NCBI GenBank assembly: GCA_007126575.1
Contig: SLBA01000002.1
Coordinates: forward strand, 1 to 64,000
Direction of reading: 5' to 3'
DNA length: 64,000 bases
Source: Gemmatimonadota bacterium
GTDB taxonomy: Bacteria; Gemmatimonadota; Gemmatimonadetes; Longimicrobiales; Gaopeijiaceae
Below the pieces are notes generated by a model that did no database searches, was not told where the DNA came from, and saw nothing but the letters and a program-made list of their open reading frames with translations. The translations under genes were made by a program, and so were the position numbers. Positions 43,340-55,784 of the stretch are shown here, in pieces (position 1 is the first letter of the stretch; every line of letters starts with the position of its first letter).

Positions 43340-43732
43340 ATGAGAGGGATCGGCTACCACGGCACCGCTCTGGGGGCGGCCCTCGGGATCGGGGCGGTCT
43401 GTGGCCTCGCGGCGGCGGGGCTTTCGAGCCTCGAGCTGCGCGGCGGGCTGATGCAGATGCAGTCGACGGGGGAGCTCTGGCTCCTCTGCGTCTTCACGGC
43501 CGGGGTCCTCGCGATCCTCCTGGGCCTGTCGACGATGATCGGAGGGTGGCCGGGGTCCGGCACACTGCGGGATCGGCTCGACGGCTTCCTGGGCCCCGAC
43601 CCGGGGGCCGGAGACGGCGGTCCGCGGGAGCGCTCGACCGGACCCGGGCACGGGGGTCGGGCCGGGGCCTGGATGATCGAGGTCGGGGGAGGCCTCCTCG
43701 GCCTCTACCTGATCGGATGGATGATCGGATGA
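43340..43732 (+). CDS. Hypothetical small membrane protein
   Basis: This 130-residue protein has no recognised family. Hydrophobic segments lie at about residues 8-28, 45-68 and 108-130, separated by a Gly/Pro-rich hydrophilic loop. ATG 43340 follows GGGGGCCGG. It sits between thiolase and 3-hydroxyacyl-CoA dehydrogenase on the same strand and is probably co-transcribed. No function can be assigned. Confidence 0.6.
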   Translation: MRGIGYHGTALGAALGIGAVCGLAAAGLSSLELRGGLMQMQSTGELWLLCVFTAGVLAILLGLSTMIGGWPGSGTLRDRLDGFLGPDPGAGDGGPRERSTGPGHGGRAGAWMIEVGGGLLGLYLIGWMIG

Positions 43733-43811
43733 ACAACGGGATGAAGCCCGGAGCACGCCTCCGGAGTGGACCGACAGACATACACTCACAGGCGGGTTGA
43801 GGACGACGGTT

Positions 43812-44675
43812 ATGGCAGATGGAATCGGGAAGGTGACCGTGATCGGGAGCGGGACGATGGGCAACGGGATCGCCCACGTCTGCGCCCAGAGCGGGCTGAG
43901 GGTGGCCCTTGTGGACCTCGAGGAGTCGTACCTGGAGCGGGCGCGCGCCACGATCGAGAAGAACCTCGACCGACAGGTGAAAAGGGAGATCCTCTCGGCC
44001 GGGGAGCGAGATGCCGCGCTCGGCCGGATCGAGTTCACCACGGATCGGGGTGTCGGAGTCGAGGGCTCGGGCCTCGTGGTCGAGGCGATTCCCGAGCGGG
44101 CCGAGCTCAAGTACGAGCTCTTCTCCGACCTGGACCGCCTCGCGGCACCCGAGACGATCCTGGCCACGAACACGTCGTCGATCTCGATCACCGAGATCGC
44201 GGCCTGCACCGAACGACCCGAGAAGGTCATCGGGATGCACTTCATGAATCCGGTCCCGGTCATGAAGCTCGTCGAGGTGATCCGGGGTCTGGCGACCGAC
44301 GACGCGACGACCGCGACGGTGATGGAGCTGTCCCGGGCACTGGGCAAGACTCCGGTCGAGGTGAACGACTATCCCGGATTCGTCTCCAACCGCGTCCTCA
44401 TGCCGATGATCAACGAGGCGGTCTTCGCCCTCATGGAGGGGGTGGCCGAGACCGAGGCGATCGACACCGTCATGAAGCTGGGGATGAATCACCCGATGGG
44501 CCCCCTGGCGCTGGCCGACCTGATCGGCCTCGACACCTGCCTCAACATCCTCGAGGTGCTCCACCGGGAGCTCGGAGATGACCGGTACCGCCCCTGCCCC
44601 CTCCTCCGGAAGTACGTGGCGGCGGGCTGGCTCGGACGAAAGAGCGGCCGTGGCTTCTACCGCTACGAGGGCTGA
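43812..44675 (+). CDS. 3-hydroxybutyryl-CoA dehydrogenase
   Basis: This NAD(P)-dependent 3-hydroxyacyl-CoA dehydrogenase has 287 residues, the stand-alone length. The Rossmann loop [13 protein letters not shown] lies near residue 10, the catalytic His in [16 protein letters not shown] near 143, and [16 protein letters not shown] near 190. ATG 43812 is preferred over TTG 43797 because the Rossmann strand follows directly. It reduces acetoacetyl-CoA made by the thiolase or runs in reverse during degradation. Confidence 0.94.
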   Translation: MADGIGKVTVIGSGTMGNGIAHVCAQSGLRVALVDLEESYLERARATIEKNLDRQVKREILSAGERDAALGRIEFTTDRGVGVEGSGLVVEAIPERAELKYELFSDLDRLAAPETILATNTSSISITEIAACTERPEKVIGMHFMNPVPVMKLVEVIRGLATDDATTATVMELSRALGKTPVEVNDYPGFVSNRVLMPMINEAVFALMEGVAETEAIDTVMKLGMNHPMGPLALADLIGLDTCLNILEVLHRELGDDRYRPCPLLRKYVAAGWLGRKSGRGFYRYEG

Positions 44676-44676
44676 G

Positions 44677-45879
44677 ATGGCCACGATCGCTCCCGAGGCC
44701 CTCGAGATCCGCGCGATGGCGCGCGAATTCGCCGACGGCGAGATCCGTCCGCATTCGGCCGCCTGGGACGCCGATCGCGAACTGCCGATCGAGATCTTTC
44801 GGAAGCTCGGGGAGCTGGGGTTCCTCGGGATGGGAGTCCCCGAGGAGTACGGGGGGCTCGACCTGGATCTTCCCACGGCGCTCCTCGCCCTCGAGTCGCT
44901 CTCGTGGGGGGACGCGTCGGTCGCCCTCACGGTTTCGGTCCATGGCGGCCCCGTCGTCCGGGCACTCCTGGAGCACGGCACCGAGGCGCAGCGCAGCCGA
45001 TGGCTCCCCGAACTGGCCACCGGCGAGACGCTCGCGGCCTTCGCCCTCTCCGAGAAGGACGCGGGCAGCGACCCCACCGCGCTCACGACGAAGGCCGAGC
45101 GCACGAGCGACGGGTGGTCGCTCTCTGGCCGCAAGCGGTGGGTGACCAATGGCGACCGTGCCGGGCTCCTCCTGGTCTTCGCCCGGACGGGCGAGGGGCG
45201 CAAGGAACTGTCCGCCTTCCTCGTTCCGCGATCGACGCCGGGGATCGCCAACGTCGGCAGGGAGCGCACCCTTGGGATGTCGGCCTCGGAGACCCTCTCG
45301 CTGGAGTTCTCCGACGTCGAGCTGTCGGGCGATGCCCTCCTCGGCGAAGCCGGGAAGGGCTGGGAGGTGGCTCGGAGCTGCCTGGTCGTGGGGCGCCTGT
45401 CGGTGGCTGCCCAGGCGGTCGGGATCGCCCAGGCGGCCTACGAGCACGCGATCCGGTACGCCCGGGAACGCGAGCAGTTCGGGCACGCCCTCTCGGAGTT
45501 CGGTGCGATTCGCGAAAAGCTCGCCGGGATGGCGCTGCGGATCGAGCAGTCGCGCACGCTCCTCCTGGCCACCGCGGGTCGATGGGAGGATCGCGGGTCC
45601 GGCGAGGGTGCTGGCGGACGTCCGTCCGACGACGACGCCCTTCACCTCCCCGCCTCGCTCGCTTCGGCGGCGGCCCTGGCGAAGATCTCGGCCAGCGAGA
45701 CCGCCATGTGGGTGACCGACGAGGCCGTACAGATCTTCGGCGGCTACGGGTACATGCGGGACTACCCGGTCGAGAAGCTGATGCGCGACGCCAAGGGCAC
45801 CGAGATCTACGAAGGTTCGAACGAGGTCCTGCGCTGGCTGGTCGCACGGGATCTCCTGAACGAGGTCGAGGGCCGCTGA
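44677..45879 (+). CDS. Acyl-CoA dehydrogenase
   Basis: This FAD-dependent acyl-CoA dehydrogenase of 400 residues has FALSEKDAGSDPTALTT near 125, KRWVTNGDRA near 155, REREQFGHALSEF near 265 and the catalytic glutamate in IYEGSNEVLRW near 378. An insertion of about 20 Gly/Asp-rich residues (around 310-330) is not typical of the family. The substrate is short- or branched-chain by context, since a leucine-type dehydrogenase follows. ATG 44677 starts two bases after the previous stop. Confidence 0.94.
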   Translation: MATIAPEALEIRAMAREFADGEIRPHSAAWDADRELPIEIFRKLGELGFLGMGVPEEYGGLDLDLPTALLALESLSWGDASVALTVSVHGGPVVRALLEHGTEAQRSRWLPELATGETLAAFALSEKDAGSDPTALTTKAERTSDGWSLSGRKRWVTNGDRAGLLLVFARTGEGRKELSAFLVPRSTPGIANVGRERTLGMSASETLSLEFSDVELSGDALLGEAGKGWEVARSCLVVGRLSVAAQAVGIAQAAYEHAIRYAREREQFGHALSEFGAIREKLAGMALRIEQSRTLLLATAGRWEDRGSGEGAGGRPSDDDALHLPASLASAAALAKISASETAMWVTDEAVQIFGGYGYMRDYPVEKLMRDAKGTEIYEGSNEVLRWLVARDLLNEVEGR

Positions 45880-45985
45880 GTCCCCGATCGCGAATGCACG
45901 ACGACGCACCGGCGGGATTCCCGATGAACCCCGCCTTCGACGAAGAGCAGGATCACACGCCACGCGTAACCTGGAGCCGTTCAGG

Positions 45986-47041
45986 ATGAACGTTTTTGAG
46001 CACCTCGCCGAACATGGTCACGAGCAGGTCGTCTTCTGGTCGGAGCCCGAGCTGGGCTACCGCGGAATCATCGCCATCCACGACTCGACGCTGGGACCCG
46101 CTCTGGGCGGAACCCGCTTCTGGAATTACTCCTCGGACCAGGAGGCGCTGACGGACGTCCTGCGTCTCTCTCAGGGGATGACCTACAAGGCCTCGATCGC
46201 CGGGGTGAACCTCGGGGGCGGCAAGTCGGTCATCATCGGAGACAACAAGACCCGCGACCGGGAAATGATCTTTCGTGCGCACGGTCGAGCCGTGGAGTCG
46301 CTGGGCGGGCGCTACTACACCGCCGAAGACGTAGGGACCTCGGTCGACGACATGGAGTTCGTGCGGATGGAGACCGACTCCGTGGTGGGCATCTACGGGG
46401 GCTCCGGGGATCCGTCCCCGATCACGGCCTACGGGACCTACCAGGGAATCCGCGCCTGTGCCCAGCGCACCTGGGGGTCCCCCGCCCTCGAGGGCAAGCA
46501 CGTGACCGTGCAGGGTCTCGGCAACGTCGGGTACCACCTCTGCGCCTTCCTGCACGAGGAGGGGGCTCGCCTCACGGTGACCGACATCGACCAGGACCGA
46601 ATCGCGCGGGCCCGCGAGGAGTTCGGCGCGCAGTCCGTGGGTCCGGATGAGATCTATGCCGTCGACGCCGACATCTTCGCCCCCTGCGCCCTCGGAGCCA
46701 TCGTCAACGACGACACCCTCAAGGTGCTGAAGGTGCAGATCGTGGCCGGTGCCGCGAACAATCAGCTCGCCGAGCCCCGCCACGGGCAGGAACTCCACAG
46801 CCGCAAGGTGCTCTACGCCCCCGACTACGTGATCAACGCGGGGGGACTGATCAACGTCTACGGTGAGCTCCACGACTGGAGCGCCGACCGCAGCAAGCGG
46901 AAGGCGGGTGAGATCTACGCGACCCTCCTTCGGATTTTCGAGCTGGCTGAAGAGGAAGGTGTGCCGAACGCCGTCGCCGCCGACCGGGTCGCCCAGGCCC
47001 GCATCGACAAGGTGCGTCACCTCTCCCGCAGCTACCTGTGA
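45986..47041 (+). CDS. Leucine/valine-type amino acid dehydrogenase
   Basis: This NAD-dependent dehydrogenase of 351 residues is of the Glu/Leu/Phe/Val family. [15 protein letters not shown] lies near 32-46, the catalytic lysine in GGGKSVI near 79, [11 protein letters not shown] near 115 and the NAD loop [11 protein letters not shown] near 173. GPALGGTR is the leucine/phenylalanine dehydrogenase pattern rather than that of glutamate dehydrogenase. It deaminates branched-chain amino acids, which suits the acyl-CoA dehydrogenase upstream. ATG 45986 has only a weak ribosome site. The stop overlaps glyA. Confidence 0.9.
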   Translation: MNVFEHLAEHGHEQVVFWSEPELGYRGIIAIHDSTLGPALGGTRFWNYSSDQEALTDVLRLSQGMTYKASIAGVNLGGGKSVIIGDNKTRDREMIFRAHGRAVESLGGRYYTAEDVGTSVDDMEFVRMETDSVVGIYGGSGDPSPITAYGTYQGIRACAQRTWGSPALEGKHVTVQGLGNVGYHLCAFLHEEGARLTVTDIDQDRIARAREEFGAQSVGPDEIYAVDADIFAPCALGAIVNDDTLKVLKVQIVAGAANNQLAEPRHGQELHSRKVLYAPDYVINAGGLINVYGELHDWSADRSKRKAGEIYATLLRIFELAEEEGVPNAVAADRVAQARIDKVRHLSRSYL

Positions 47042-48345
47042 ACGGGGCGACGGGGGTGGTCGGGGTCGAGGGCGGAGCGGTCACCTACCCGCATCTCGAG
47101 GCGGCGGACCCCGAGATCTTCGCGGCCGTGCGGGCCGAATGTGCCCGGCAGTCGGAGCAGCTGGAGCTGATCGCCTCCGAGAATTTCGTCTCCCGCTCGG
47201 TGCTCGAGGCCGTGAGCACGGTGCTTACGAACAAGTACGCCGAGGGACTCCCCGGCAAGCGGTACTACGGCGGGTGCGAGTTCGTGGATGTCGTCGAGAA
47301 CCTGGCACGGGACCGGGCGAAGCAGCTCTTCGGGGCCGACCACGTCAACGTGCAGCCCCACTCCGGCGCCCAGGCGAACATGGCCGTCTACCTGGCCTTC
47401 CTGAAGCCCGGAGACCGGCTGCTGGGCATGGACCTGAGCCATGGGGGTCACCTGACCCACGGCTCGCACGTCAACGCGTCGGGGATCCTCTACGACGTGT
47501 CGGCCTACGGGGTGCGTGAGGAGGACGGTCGGATCGATTACGACGCCGTCCGCAGACAGGCGCTCGAACTTCGACCGACGATGATCGTGGCGGGCGCGAG
47601 CGCCTATCCGCGGCAGATCGACTTCGAGGCCTTCGGGGCGATCGCCCGCGAGGCGGGCGCGGTTCTCCTGGTGGACATGGCGCACATCGCGGGGCTGGTG
47701 GCGACGGGGGTGCATCCGAGCCCGGTTCCGCACGCCGATGTCGTGACCACCACCACCCACAAGACGCTTCGGGGTCCCCGCGGCGGGATGATCCTCTCGA
47801 AGGCCGAGCACGCCCGTGCGGTCGACAAGGCGGTCTTCCCCGGCACGCAGGGTGGCCCCCTGATGCACGTCATCGCCGGAAAGGCGGTGGCCTTCGGCGA
47901 AGCCCTCCAGCCGGCCTTCACTACCTATGCACGCCAGGTCGTGTCGAACGCCCGGGCGCTCGGCGAGGCGCTGATGGAGCAGGGGTTCCAGCTCGTTTCG
48001 GGTGGAACCGACACCCACCTGGTCCTGGTCGACCTGCGGGATCGCGGGGAGCTGACGGGGAAGGTGGCGGAGCAGGCGCTCGAAGCCTCGGGACTCACCG
48101 TCAACAAGAACACCGTGCCGGGCGAGACCCGCTCGCCCTTCGTGACGTCCGGACTTCGCATCGGGACCGCCGCGCTCACGACCCGAGGGATGGGCGAGGA
48201 CCAGATGCGCCAGATCGGTCACTGGATTTCTCGGGTGCTCTCGGCGCCCGAGGACCCGGCGGTCCGGGACACCGTGCGCGGCGAGATCCGGAAGCTCTGC
48301 ACGGGTTTTCCCCTTTATCCGGATTTCCCGGGCGGGGCCGACTGA
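47038..48345 (+). CDS. glyA: Serine hydroxymethyltransferase
   Basis: GlyA interconverts serine and glycine with tetrahydrofolate as one-carbon carrier. The product of 435 residues has LIASENFVS near 44, the PLP lysine in [14 protein letters not shown] near 242 and GTQGGPLMH near 270. About 15 extra residues precede the usual N-terminus. GTG 47038 overlaps the amino acid dehydrogenase stop. Confidence 0.97.
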   Translation: MNGATGVVGVEGGAVTYPHLEAADPEIFAAVRAECARQSEQLELIASENFVSRSVLEAVSTVLTNKYAEGLPGKRYYGGCEFVDVVENLARDRAKQLFGADHVNVQPHSGAQANMAVYLAFLKPGDRLLGMDLSHGGHLTHGSHVNASGILYDVSAYGVREEDGRIDYDAVRRQALELRPTMIVAGASAYPRQIDFEAFGAIAREAGAVLLVDMAHIAGLVATGVHPSPVPHADVVTTTTHKTLRGPRGGMILSKAEHARAVDKAVFPGTQGGPLMHVIAGKAVAFGEALQPAFTTYARQVVSNARALGEALMEQGFQLVSGGTDTHLVLVDLRDRGELTGKVAEQALEASGLTVNKNTVPGETRSPFVTSGLRIGTAALTTRGMGEDQMRQIGHWISRVLSAPEDPAVRDTVRGEIRKLCTGFPLYPDFPGGAD

Positions 48346-48405
48346 TGGGACCGGCCCCGGAGCCCGACACTGGCGTGCCGACGGCTCGGATGTGAGATTC
48401 CCCGC

Positions 48406-48786
48406 ATGACCGACGTGCAATTCGCAGACGAGATCCTCGATCGCCTCAGGGAGCGGAACCCCCGCTTTCATCCGAAGGCGTACGTGTTTCTGTTGTCGGC
48501 GCTTCAGCACGTCCTGAAGGATCTGGACAAGCCGCGCCACATCACCGGGGCCGAACTGGCCGGGGGCGTGCGCGACCTCGCGATCCGAAAATTCGGTCCC
48601 ACGGCCCGCTCGGTGCTCGAGCACTGGGGGATCCATCGAACCGACGACCTGGGCGAAATCGTCTTCGCACTGGTCGAAGCCGAAGTTCTGGTCGCCGAGG
48701 AGGGGGACCGGCCCGAGGATTTCCGGAACCTCTTCGATTTCGAGGAAGAGTTCGAACGGAACTATCCCTGGGCCGCCGGGGGTTGA
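48406..48786 (+). CDS. Minf_1886-family conserved hypothetical
   Basis: This 126-residue protein is of a conserved family of unknown function. FADEILDRLRERNPRFHPKAYVFLLSALQHVL at the N-terminus, the segment AGGVRDLAIRKFGP in the middle and an acidic FDFEEEFERNYPW ending are recognisable. It is soluble, with no signal peptide. It lies after glyA without an evident ribosome site. Confidence 0.75.
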   Translation: MTDVQFADEILDRLRERNPRFHPKAYVFLLSALQHVLKDLDKPRHITGAELAGGVRDLAIRKFGPTARSVLEHWGIHRTDDLGEIVFALVEAEVLVAEEGDRPEDFRNLFDFEEEFERNYPWAAGG

Positions 48787-48863
48787 ACCGAGGACGGAGC
48801 CGAGCCGCCGGGTGAGGACGCCGCGGACGGTGGTGGCTTCCCTGCTGCCGGGAGGGGTGGAGT

Positions 48864-49061
48864 ATGGAGGGTGAAACGCGGTTTCCCGCATGTCAGAAGT
48901 GTGATGCAGGGCTTCTGATCCCGCTGTCCGACTATGGCCGAGAGGGTGCGCCGATCCGCTACAAGGCGTGGGTCTGTTCCAATCCCGAGTGCGGCTTCAA
49001 CATCCGGATCGACAACGGAGAGATCACCTTCGGGCGCGCGATCGGCCAGAGCTACAAGTGA
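48864..49061 (+). CDS. Small zinc-ribbon-like protein
   Basis: This 65-residue protein has two cysteine pairs, CQKC near 10-13 and CSNPEC near 38-43, which could bind one zinc, and a short C-terminal beta hairpin (IRIDNGEITFGRAIG). ATG 48864 has GGAGGGG upstream. The stop overlaps the NAD(P)HX repair gene by 4 bases. The function is not known; nucleic-acid binding is possible. Confidence 0.7.
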   Translation: MEGETRFPACQKCDAGLLIPLSDYGREGAPIRYKAWVCSNPECGFNIRIDNGEITFGRAIGQSYK

Positions 49062-50686
49062 TCCCTCCGGCATCGGGGTCCGGGTCCCCCCGACCCCTGT
49101 TCGCACGAAGCCCGCTGCCCCTTCCGACCGGCTCCGAGTCGGCGGCCTTCGACCGGGAGGCGATCGAGAACCGGGGGGTGCCCTCTCCGGTGCTCATGGA
49201 GAACGCAGGGCGAAGCGCCGCCCTCGTGCTGGACTCACTTTCGCCCCGAACCCCGATCTGTGTTCTGGCCGGTCCCGGTCATAACGGGGGCGATGGGATC
49301 GTGCTCGCCCGCACCCTCCACCTGGCCGGCCGCGATGTGCGGGTGGTGGTCGTCGGGGACCGGCAGGACCCCGATCCCCTTCTTCACGGGCACTCCCCGG
49401 CCCTGATCCGGATCGACGCCGAGTCGCCGGTCGAGGACTGGGAGGCGGTCGAGGTCGCTCTGGCGGAGTGCCCGGTGCTGGTCGACGCCCTCCTCGGCAC
49501 CGGGGTTCGTGGCGCCCCCCGGCCCCCCTTCGGTCGCATCCTCGCCGAGCTCGGAGCCCGCCGCACGCGGGGGGCCCGGATCGTGGCTCTCGACCTTCCC
49601 TCGGGCGTCGACGCCGATACGGGGGCGGCTCCCGGTGGCCTTCCCGGTGCCGACCTGACCCTCACCTTCGGCGCGCCCAAGCTCGGATGCCTCCTTCACC
49701 CGGGGCGGGCGATGAGCGGACGGATCGTGGCGCTCGAGATCGGCTTTCCCCCCTGGCCCGAGGGTGCGGCGGGGGCGGAGCTGATCACGCCGGAATGGGC
49801 GGGAACTCGGGCGCCCCGGCGGGCGCTCCGGAGTCACAAGAAGGGCGAGGGGCGACTCCTCCTGCTTGGAGGGGCGCCGGGGATGGGGGGAGCGATCATC
49901 ATGGCGGCCCGCGCTGCGCTGCGGGCCGGGGCCGGCTACGTGCGGGTCGCCTCTCACCCGGATCAGGTCCGGCTCCTGCACGCCACGGTGCCCGAGGCGG
50001 TCGTCGTCGACGCCTCGGACACCGACGCCTTCATGGAGGCCCTCTCCGACTCCGACGCCCTCGCGGCTGGTCCCGGAATGGGAAGGGGGACCCTGGCGGC
50101 GTCCCTCGAACGTGCGCTCGAGTCCCTGCCCTCAAGCGTTCGTATCCTCCTCGATGCCGACGCCCTCACTCTCCTGGCCTCGGGGGACCTCCCACGGTGG
50201 GCGGAGCGGATCCCGGACGGGGGCAGCGGAGCCCGACTGCTCACACCGCACCCGGGCGAGGCTTCGGCGCTCCTCGGAATCGAGGCGAGCGCGATCGTTG
50301 CGGATCCCCTGCGGCATGCGCGGGAGTGCGCCCAACGGTGGGGGGCGACGGTACTTCTCAAGGGGACCCCGTCGGTGGTGGCGCACGGCCGTCCGGGACG
50401 GGTTCGGGTCTCGCTCAGCGGGTCCTCGGAGTTCGCCCGGGCGGGGATGGGCGATGTCCTGACCGGGGTGTCGGGGGCGCTCCTGGCCCGGGGGCTCGGT
50501 GCTCCCGACGCGGCGGCTCTCGCGCTTCACTGGACGGGGCGGGCCGCCGATCACCTCGCGATGGGCCCCGCGCTTCTCCCCGGAGACGTGACCGATGCGC
50601 TTCCCGCGGCGATGGGCGAGACGGGTCCCGGATCGACCGATCTGTCGCTGCCCTTCGTGCTCCTCGACCTGCCCCCGGCGCACTGA
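49058..50686 (+). CDS. nnrD: Bifunctional NAD(P)H-hydrate epimerase/dehydratase
   Basis: This metabolite-repair enzyme restores NAD(P)H from its hydrates. The product of 542 residues has an N-terminal epimerase (about 20-225, with VLAGPGHNGGDGIVLAR near 68 and DLPSGVDADTG near 183). The C-terminal ADP/ATP-dependent dehydratase (about 245-530) has GGAPGMGGAIIMAARAALRAGAGYV near 272, LLTPHPGE near 393 and AGMGDVLTGVSGALL near 465. GTG 49058 overlaps the preceding stop. The first 20 residues are Pro/Ser-rich. Confidence 0.93.
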   Translation: MIPPASGSGSPRPLFARSPLPLPTGSESAAFDREAIENRGVPSPVLMENAGRSAALVLDSLSPRTPICVLAGPGHNGGDGIVLARTLHLAGRDVRVVVVGDRQDPDPLLHGHSPALIRIDAESPVEDWEAVEVALAECPVLVDALLGTGVRGAPRPPFGRILAELGARRTRGARIVALDLPSGVDADTGAAPGGLPGADLTLTFGAPKLGCLLHPGRAMSGRIVALEIGFPPWPEGAAGAELITPEWAGTRAPRRALRSHKKGEGRLLLLGGAPGMGGAIIMAARAALRAGAGYVRVASHPDQVRLLHATVPEAVVVDASDTDAFMEALSDSDALAAGPGMGRGTLAASLERALESLPSSVRILLDADALTLLASGDLPRWAERIPDGGSGARLLTPHPGEASALLGIEASAIVADPLRHARECAQRWGATVLLKGTPSVVAHGRPGRVRVSLSGSSEFARAGMGDVLTGVSGALLARGLGAPDAAALALHWTGRAADHLAMGPALLPGDVTDALPAAMGETGPGSTDLSLPFVLLDLPPAH

Positions 50687-50690
50687 GCCG

Positions 50691-51691
50691 ATGAGCACCG
50701 GGGGTAGGGAGCGCGACGCCGTGCGCCTCGGGCCGGGGGGCGAGTTCCAGACGATCCGTTCGTTCCTCGCAGCGCTTCCCGCCGCGCCGGGCGTTCGCGT
50801 CGGCCCCGGCGACGACGCGGCGGTCCTCGATGGGGGGATCGCTCTCTCGACCGACATGGCCGTCGAGGGGGTCCACTTCCGGTTCGACTGGGTTACACCG
50901 GCAGAGGCTGGATACCGGGCGTGTGCGGCGGCGCTCTCGGACCTCGCGGCGATGGCGGCTCATCCCGTCGGGGTCCTCGTCTCCCTGGCCGTTCCCGGCC
51001 CGGGGGGAGCGGCCTCCCTTCCGATCATGGGCGGAGTGCGCGAACTCCTCGACGCCCTGCAGGTGCCCCTTCTCGGGGGAGACCTCACCCGCTCTCCCGG
51101 CCCGGTCGTGATCGATGTCGTCGCGGTCGGCCGGGCGGAGCACCCCCTCCTCCGGCGCGGGGCCCGACCCGGTGACGAGCTCTGGGTCACCGGCCGGCTG
51201 GGCGCCGCGGCCGCCGCGGTGGCCCAGTGGGAACGGGGGCTCGAGCCCCCTCCGGAGCTGAGGGAGCGCTTCGTACGACCTACGCCCAGACTCGCCGAGG
51301 CCCGCCATCTGGCCTCGGCGCTGGGGGCCAGCGCCGGGCTGGACCTCTCCGACGGTCTGGCCGGAGACGGCGGCCACCTGGCGGCGGCCTCGGGCGTCGG
51401 GCTGGTGATCGACGCGTGGCGGATCCCCCTGCACCCCGCGGTGGCCTCCGAGGGCCCCGGGATCGCGCTTCACGGGGGCGAGGACTTCGAACTCCTGGTG
51501 ACCATTCCCCCCGACCATCCCGGGGCAGAGGTAGAGAATTTTCGCGAACGGTTCGATCTTTCCCTCACCCGGATCGGCACGGTCGAGCCGGGTCGAGGTC
51601 TCCGGATTCGCGATGTGCCCGGAGGAGAACCCCGCCGGCCGGAGCGCGGGGGCTGGGACCACTTCAACGAAGCCGAAGAAGAGGAGCAGGG

Positions 51692-51695
<4 letters not shown>
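50691..51695 (+). CDS. thiL: Thiamine-monophosphate kinase
   Basis: ThiL phosphorylates thiamine monophosphate to the active diphosphate. The product of 334 residues has VGPGDDAAVLDGG near 40, STDMAVEGVHF near 55, the strand LGGDLTRSPG near 120 and GLDLSDGLAGDGGHL near 218, with GGEDFELL near 262. ATG 50691 is used because an upstream in-frame start lies inside the preceding gene and gives a Cys/Arg-rich leader. The stop overlaps the plsC-like gene. Confidence 0.94.
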
Positions 51696-54092
<2,397 letters not shown>

Positions 54093-54108
54093 CCTTTCTG
54101 TCTCTTCT

Positions 54109-54182
54109 GCCGGAGTAGCTCAGGTGGTTAGAGCAGCGGAATCATAATCCGCGTGTCGGGGGTTCGAGTCCCTCCTCCGGCA
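54109..54182 (+). tRNA. tRNA-Met(CAT)
   Basis: A full cloverleaf is present. The acceptor stem is GCCGGAG/CTCCGGC with discriminator A. The D arm contains GCTCAGGTGGTTAGAGC, the anticodon stem is GCGGA/TCCGC with loop ATCATAA (anticodon CAT), and the T arm is GGGGG-TTCGAGT-CCCTC with one wobble. CCA is not encoded. The paired first acceptor base argues against initiator tRNA. Elongator Met is most likely; a lysidine-modified tRNA-Ile is the alternative because tilS lies 1.6 kb downstream. Confidence 0.95.
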
Positions 54183-54214
54183 CTCGATGATCGATCGGAG
54201 TGCCGCGCAGTGTG

Positions 54215-54250
54215 AAGCCCCCCGGGTCCATGACTCGGGGGGCTTTCCAT
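54215..54250 (+). terminator. tRNA-Met terminator
   Basis: AAGCCCCCCG (54215-54224) pairs perfectly with CGGGGGGCTT (54236-54245) around an 11-base loop, followed by a short T-rich tail. It closes the tRNA transcript. Confidence 0.85.
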
Positions 54251-54372
54251 CTGCGGGGACCGTCGGACATCGTCGGGGATGCCCCGATCCCCGAAGGGAC
54301 GTATGTTGAGAGCACGCGGCCCGGCGGATCCACTCCGGCGGACCGAACCCCCAACCCGAATGTCTCCGGACG

Positions 54373-54882
54373 ATGACCGAAACCACTGCCGAGCAGCTCC
54401 TCGAAGCCCGACGCGCCCGAATCCAGAAGCACACGGGACGCCCCCTTCGCGCACCCGCGGTCCCCGAGGCGGACGAGCCCCTCACCGAGAGGCAGCACGA
54501 ATACCTCCTCGAAGAGGCGCAGGAGCTCTACTGGAACGACCTGGAGTGGGAGAACATCACCGAAGAGGAGCGGATGGAGGGAGGGCCCGTACCGGAGCTC
54601 ACCTTCCCCGGGGTGCTCGCCTTCGTCCGGGGACTCCTCCTGACCGAGGTGCCCTCGGACTCACCGGTCGGACCCTCGCCCCGACCCCAGGTCGTCGAAG
54701 CCTTCCTCCGATTCCTTTCCGGCCGGATCGTCGAGCTCCGGGCCGCGGCGCATGGGGAGGTCGGCGAAGAGGGTGATCGTGCGGCACTGGAACTCCGCAT
54801 GACCGAAGGGCTCCTCGATCGCGTGCTCATGACCTTCCACGGGATCCAGACCGAAGACGTCGGTCCCCTGGGGGACGAGTAG
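54373..54882 (+). CDS. Hypothetical conserved-looking protein
   Basis: This 169-residue soluble protein is of unknown family. It is rich in Glu and Leu, with a distinctive ELYWNDLEWENITEEER near residue 51. A helical stretch (FPGVLAFVRGLLL) is followed by EAFLRFLSGRIVELRAAAHGE, and it ends with an acidic tail. There is no signal peptide, membrane segment or cysteine motif. A TATGTT at 54302-54307 could be its -10, but no good -35 pairs with it. Confidence 0.65.
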   Translation: MTETTAEQLLEARRARIQKHTGRPLRAPAVPEADEPLTERQHEYLLEEAQELYWNDLEWENITEEERMEGGPVPELTFPGVLAFVRGLLLTEVPSDSPVGPSPRPQVVEAFLRFLSGRIVELRAAAHGEVGEEGDRAALELRMTEGLLDRVLMTFHGIQTEDVGPLGDE

Positions 54883-54935
54883 GCCCGACGCCACGGGCCT
54901 CTAACCCACCTCAGTTCACAGGGAGGGCCTTCCGC

Positions 54936-55784
54936 ATGTCCCGCCGCCCCGGTCACCCGTACCTGGCAGGCGCCCCCCTCCTCTTTGCGCACCGGGGAGG
55001 AGCTCGACTGGCTCCCGAGAACACCATGGCGGCCTTCCGCTCCGCGGTCGAGGACTGGGGCGCCGACGTCCTCGAACTCGACGTGCACTCGACGCGCGAC
55101 GGCGAACTCGTGGTCATCCACGATCCCACCGTCGACCGCACCACCGACGGGTCGGGGGCCATTCGGGAGATGGAGTGGGCCCAGGTGGCCGAACTCGACG
55201 CCGGGTATCACTTCGATGACCTTCGGGGGCAGACTTCCTTTCGGGACCGAGGGGTCCGGATTCCCCGGCTCGAAGAGCTCCTCGAAGCGCTCCCCGGGGT
55301 GCGACTGAACATCGACGCCAAGGGCCCCGAGAGCGCCCGCCCGCTCATGGAGATGGTCCTTCGGCATGGGGCCGAGCACCGGGTGCTGCTCGCCTCGGAG
55401 CACGAGGAGGGACGCGCCGACCGGATGGGGTACCCCGGTCCCGTCTCGGCTTCCCGGCGGCAGATCCAGTGGTTCTACCTCCTGCATCGACTCCCGGGGG
55501 GCGGGCCCTACACGCCCCGCACCGACGCGCTGCAGGTCCCCTACGTCTGGGAGGGCCGACAGGTCACGACCCCCCGGTTCATTCGCGAAGCGCACCGCCG
55601 GAACCTCCCGGTCCATGTCTGGACCATCGACGACCCGAAGCTCATGCGGACCCTCCTGGAATGGGGCGCCGACGCGGTCCAGACCGACCGACCCGACCAT
55701 CTCGCGAGGGTACTGCACGAGATGCACGGCCGACCCCTGCCTCCCGCGGCGCTCGAGCGGGCGGAGGGCGTCGACTCGCCATGA
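54936..55784 (+). CDS. Glycerophosphodiester phosphodiesterase
   Basis: This GDPD-family enzyme of 282 residues releases glycerol-3-phosphate from phospholipid head groups. AHRGGARLAPENTMAAF near 17-33 holds the catalytic His. ELDVHSTRDGELVVIHDPTVDRTTDG near 47-73 has the metal ligands and the second catalytic His. LNIDAKG lies near 126, and a late WTIDDP strand near 230. There is no signal peptide, so it is probably cytoplasmic. ATG 54936 has GGGAGGG upstream. Confidence 0.94.
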   Translation: MSRRPGHPYLAGAPLLFAHRGGARLAPENTMAAFRSAVEDWGADVLELDVHSTRDGELVVIHDPTVDRTTDGSGAIREMEWAQVAELDAGYHFDDLRGQTSFRDRGVRIPRLEELLEALPGVRLNIDAKGPESARPLMEMVLRHGAEHRVLLASEHEEGRADRMGYPGPVSASRRQIQWFYLLHRLPGGGPYTPRTDALQVPYVWEGRQVTTPRFIREAHRRNLPVHVWTIDDPKLMRTLLEWGADAVQTDRPDHLARVLHEMHGRPLPPAALERAEGVDSP

